Below are positions 62,829 through 64,000 of a stretch of DNA of 64,000 nt, piece after piece. Every line of letters starts with the position of its first letter. The first letter of the stretch is position 1. The notes under the pieces were generated by a model, which made no database searches, was not told the DNA's origin, and worked only from the letters and a program-made list of their open reading frames with translations. The position numbers were made by a program, and so were the translations under genes. This stretch comes from JBDIAG01 sp963835085 (lineage in GTDB: Bacteria > Actinomycetota > Actinomycetes > Actinomycetales > CAWJMD01). Where the stretch lies: positions 3,410,001 through 3,474,000 of the forward strand of contig CAWIED010000001.1 in assembly GCA_963835085.1 (NCBI GenBank). The letters run 5' to 3'.

Positions 62829-62871
62829 GCGCTATGTCGATGCCCCGCCGGCCGGGGCATCGTCATAGCGC
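62829..62871. repeat. Long palindrome, dispersed repeat copy 2
   Basis: 18-base arms (62829-62846 and 62854-62871) with one mismatch and a 7-base loop. The arm sequence is clearly related to the palindrome at 3248-3300. It lies 38 bases after the DinB gene and may also serve as its terminator. Confidence 0.7.
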
Positions 62872-62925
62872 CAGAAATCGCCCCACCTCGCCTGGGCGGC
62901 ATTCAGCCGGGGTACGTTGACGAGC

Positions 62926-63252
62926 ATGGCTGACGGGATGACGTTGCGGGCAAGTGACGAGGTGCAGACCGCTCCGGTGGCTGCTTTCGGACTGTTGGGT
63001 GGCTACCTGGTCGCGCGGCAGAGCGGGATCCGCCCCTTGGGCGGTGTGGTGCTGGCCGGTGCCGGTCTGCTGGCCGGTCGCACCTGGCTGGCCAAGAAAG
63101 GGCCGGCCGCGGCCGGCGCCCTGGGCGCGTTGTATCTGCTGGGCTTCGGGCTCTCGCACCCACTGGCCAAGAAGGTCGGCGCCTGGCCGTCGGTGCTGGC
63201 CGTGACCGCAGTGAACGTTGCCGCCGACCACCTGCTGGTCGACCGCGGCTGA
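62926..63252 (+). CDS. Small hydrophobic membrane protein
   Basis: A 108-residue protein with three to four hydrophobic stretches (APVAAFGLLGGYLVA, LGGVVLAGAGLLAG, AGALGALYLLGFGL, VLAVTAVNVAADHLL) and little else. It resembles conserved actinobacterial small membrane proteins of unknown function. The ATG at 62926 is the most likely start; a TTG nine bases upstream is in frame. It converges with the CGNR gene. Confidence 0.65.
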   Translation: MADGMTLRASDEVQTAPVAAFGLLGGYLVARQSGIRPLGGVVLAGAGLLAGRTWLAKKGPAAAGALGALYLLGFGLSHPLAKKVGAWPSVLAVTAVNVAADHLLVDRG

Positions 63253-63265
63253 CCTGGCATCACCT

Positions 63266-63835
63266 TCAGCCTGAACCCGGCACGTCCGCACCCACCCGGC
63301 GTCGGGCACGATAGGCGGCCACGTTGGCCCGGTTGCCGCAGTTTGCCGTGTCGCAATAGCGCTTGCTGCGATTGCGTGAGAGATCGACGAGCACGGCGTC
63401 GCACTGCTCGCCGGCACAGAACTTGAGCCGGGCCAGCTCGTCCTCACGAAACAGCACCACCATCGCCATGGCCGCCTCGGCCAACACTTGTTGCTCGATC
63501 GGTGCACCGAGCGGGGTGAAGTGCAGGTGCCAGTCCCAGTCGCCGTGCCGCGTGAGCAGGGGGCGCGCCTGGCTGTCATCGAGGGCTGCGTTCAGGAAGG
63601 CCACCATCTGGTCGCGATCGTGCGCCACCTCCCAGGCTCGGCGCAGCCTCTGGCGGATCACTCGCGCCTGCTGCACCTGCGCCTGACCGCCCGTGGTCCG
63701 CACGCTGAGCTGATGGCGTGAGGCGAAATCGTCCAGGTCTTGCACATCGACCAGGAGCTCGTCACCGCGCGCAGCGGTGTTCACCAGATCGGCGGCAACG
63801 AGCAGCGCGTCCTCGACGTCATGAGTGAAAAGCAC
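63266..63835 (-). CDS. CGNR zinc-finger (ABATE) family regulator
   Basis: A 189-residue protein with an N-terminal stress-induced ABATE domain and a C-terminal CGNR zinc finger: LKFCAGEQCDAVLVDLSRNRSKRYCDTANCGNRANVAAYRARR, with four cysteines and the CGNR tetrapeptide. It is a putative transcription regulator. The GTG at 63835 has AAGGAG six bases upstream. It is divergent from the gene starting at 63945, and an inverted repeat lies between them. Confidence 0.86.
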   Translation of the reverse strand: MLFTHDVEDALLVAADLVNTAARGDELLVDVQDLDDFASRHQLSVRTTGGQAQVQQARVIRQRLRRAWEVAHDRDQMVAFLNAALDDSQARPLLTRHGDWDWHLHFTPLGAPIEQQVLAEAAMAMVVLFREDELARLKFCAGEQCDAVLVDLSRNRSKRYCDTANCGNRANVAAYRARRRVGADVPGSG

Positions 63836-63862
63836 TTTGACTCCTTACCGATCTGCGGGTAG

Positions 63863-63895
63863 TGTCATGAGCATTCAATAATTTTGCTCGTGACA
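63863..63895. promoter_or_regulatory. Inverted-repeat operator candidate in a divergent promoter region
   Basis: TGTCATGAGCA (63863-63873) and TGCTCGTGACA (63885-63895) are complementary at 10 of 11 positions around an AT-rich 11-base centre. A further half-site TCATGACA occurs at 63911-63918. The position between the CGNR gene and the next gene suggests an operator, perhaps for the CGNR protein. Confidence 0.6.
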
Positions 63896-63944
63896 AGCAC
63901 AACGGCGTGGTCATGACAACCGAAGATAGGCAGGAGGCGTTCCC

Positions 63945-64000
63945 ATGACCACCCAACTCATCACCAACCCCACCTCGGCCGCAGTGCGAGCCGGCTTGCC
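63945..64000 (+). CDS. Start of a gene running off the right edge
   Basis: An ATG at 63945 follows AGGAGGCGTTCCC, a strong ribosome binding site. Eighteen complete codons are visible (MTTQLITNPTSAAVRAGL). This is too short to identify. CGNR regulators are often divergent from a transporter gene, so a membrane transporter is one guess. Confidence 0.6.
   Translation, partial: MTTQLITNPTSAAVRAGL

Overview
The window is a high-GC chromosomal segment from an actinomycete (phylum Actinomycetota; the family cannot be fixed from the sequence alone). The evidence is GTG/TTG starts behind strong GGAGG-type ribosome binding sites, a Streptomyces-like hut order (hutU, M20 amidohydrolase, hutF, hutI), a DUF6318 lipoprotein, a DUF4235 protein, and a TPP-riboswitch-controlled ykoEDC transporter. 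Almost all genes lie on the minus strand.

Layout. 1-7.1 kb: end of a membrane protein gene, a QsuB-type 3-dehydroshikimate dehydratase, a PspC protein, and ykoEDC behind a TPP riboswitch. 7.1-9.8 kb: a stretch rich in long-arm inverted repeats and a secreted GH25 lysozyme with bulb-lectin repeats. 9.8-15.3 kb: histidine utilisation genes hutU-amidohydrolase-hutF-hutI. 15.4-31.5 kb: an exopolysaccharide/glycan locus with a BY-kinase chain-length regulator, a FlaA1/PglF-type dehydratase (frameshifted), flippase, polymerase, three glycosyltransferases, PglD/PglC/PglE homologues and a low-molecular-weight tyrosine phosphatase. Its centre is AT-richer and holds transposase relics. 32.2-34.15 kb: a decayed IS21-type element. 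34.4-49.75 kb: a complete type III-B CRISPR-Cas locus. 50.1-51.6 kb: an IS4-type element with a 10-bp target duplication. 51.6-64 kb: hutH, a GGDEF protein, an IclR regulator, a PKD/DUF6318 pair, an MFS exporter, iolD, a transaldolase-like gene, a frameshifted DinB gene, a small membrane protein, a CGNR regulator and the start of another gene.

The most interesting part is the CRISPR-Cas locus. In transcription order (minus strand) it reads cas10/cmr2, cmr3, cmr4, cmr5, cmr6, a CARF-like gene, a six-helix membrane-protein gene, cmr1, cas6, a reverse transcriptase-Cas1 fusion, cas2, and then a 14-repeat array. The RT-Cas1 fusion keeps its YxDD motif, which points to capture of spacers from RNA. 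Cas10 keeps the GGDD cyclase motif but has no HD nuclease domain, so cyclic oligoadenylate signalling should be its main output. The CARF-like protein and the overlapping membrane protein look like a two-gene sensor/membrane-effector module that I cannot match to a named family. The membrane gene is split by an IS1380-type element (40520-42216) with a perfect 5-bp duplication. Removing the element and one duplication copy restores a single 492-codon frame, so a potentially toxic effector appears to have been switched off recently.

The glycan locus carries homologues of all four steps of the diacetylbacillosamine-phosphate route (PglF, E, D and C types), with a BY-kinase and a phosphatase at its two ends. 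Single-base frameshifts in the dehydratase, the DinB gene and the IS4 transposase may be real mutations or sequencing errors.
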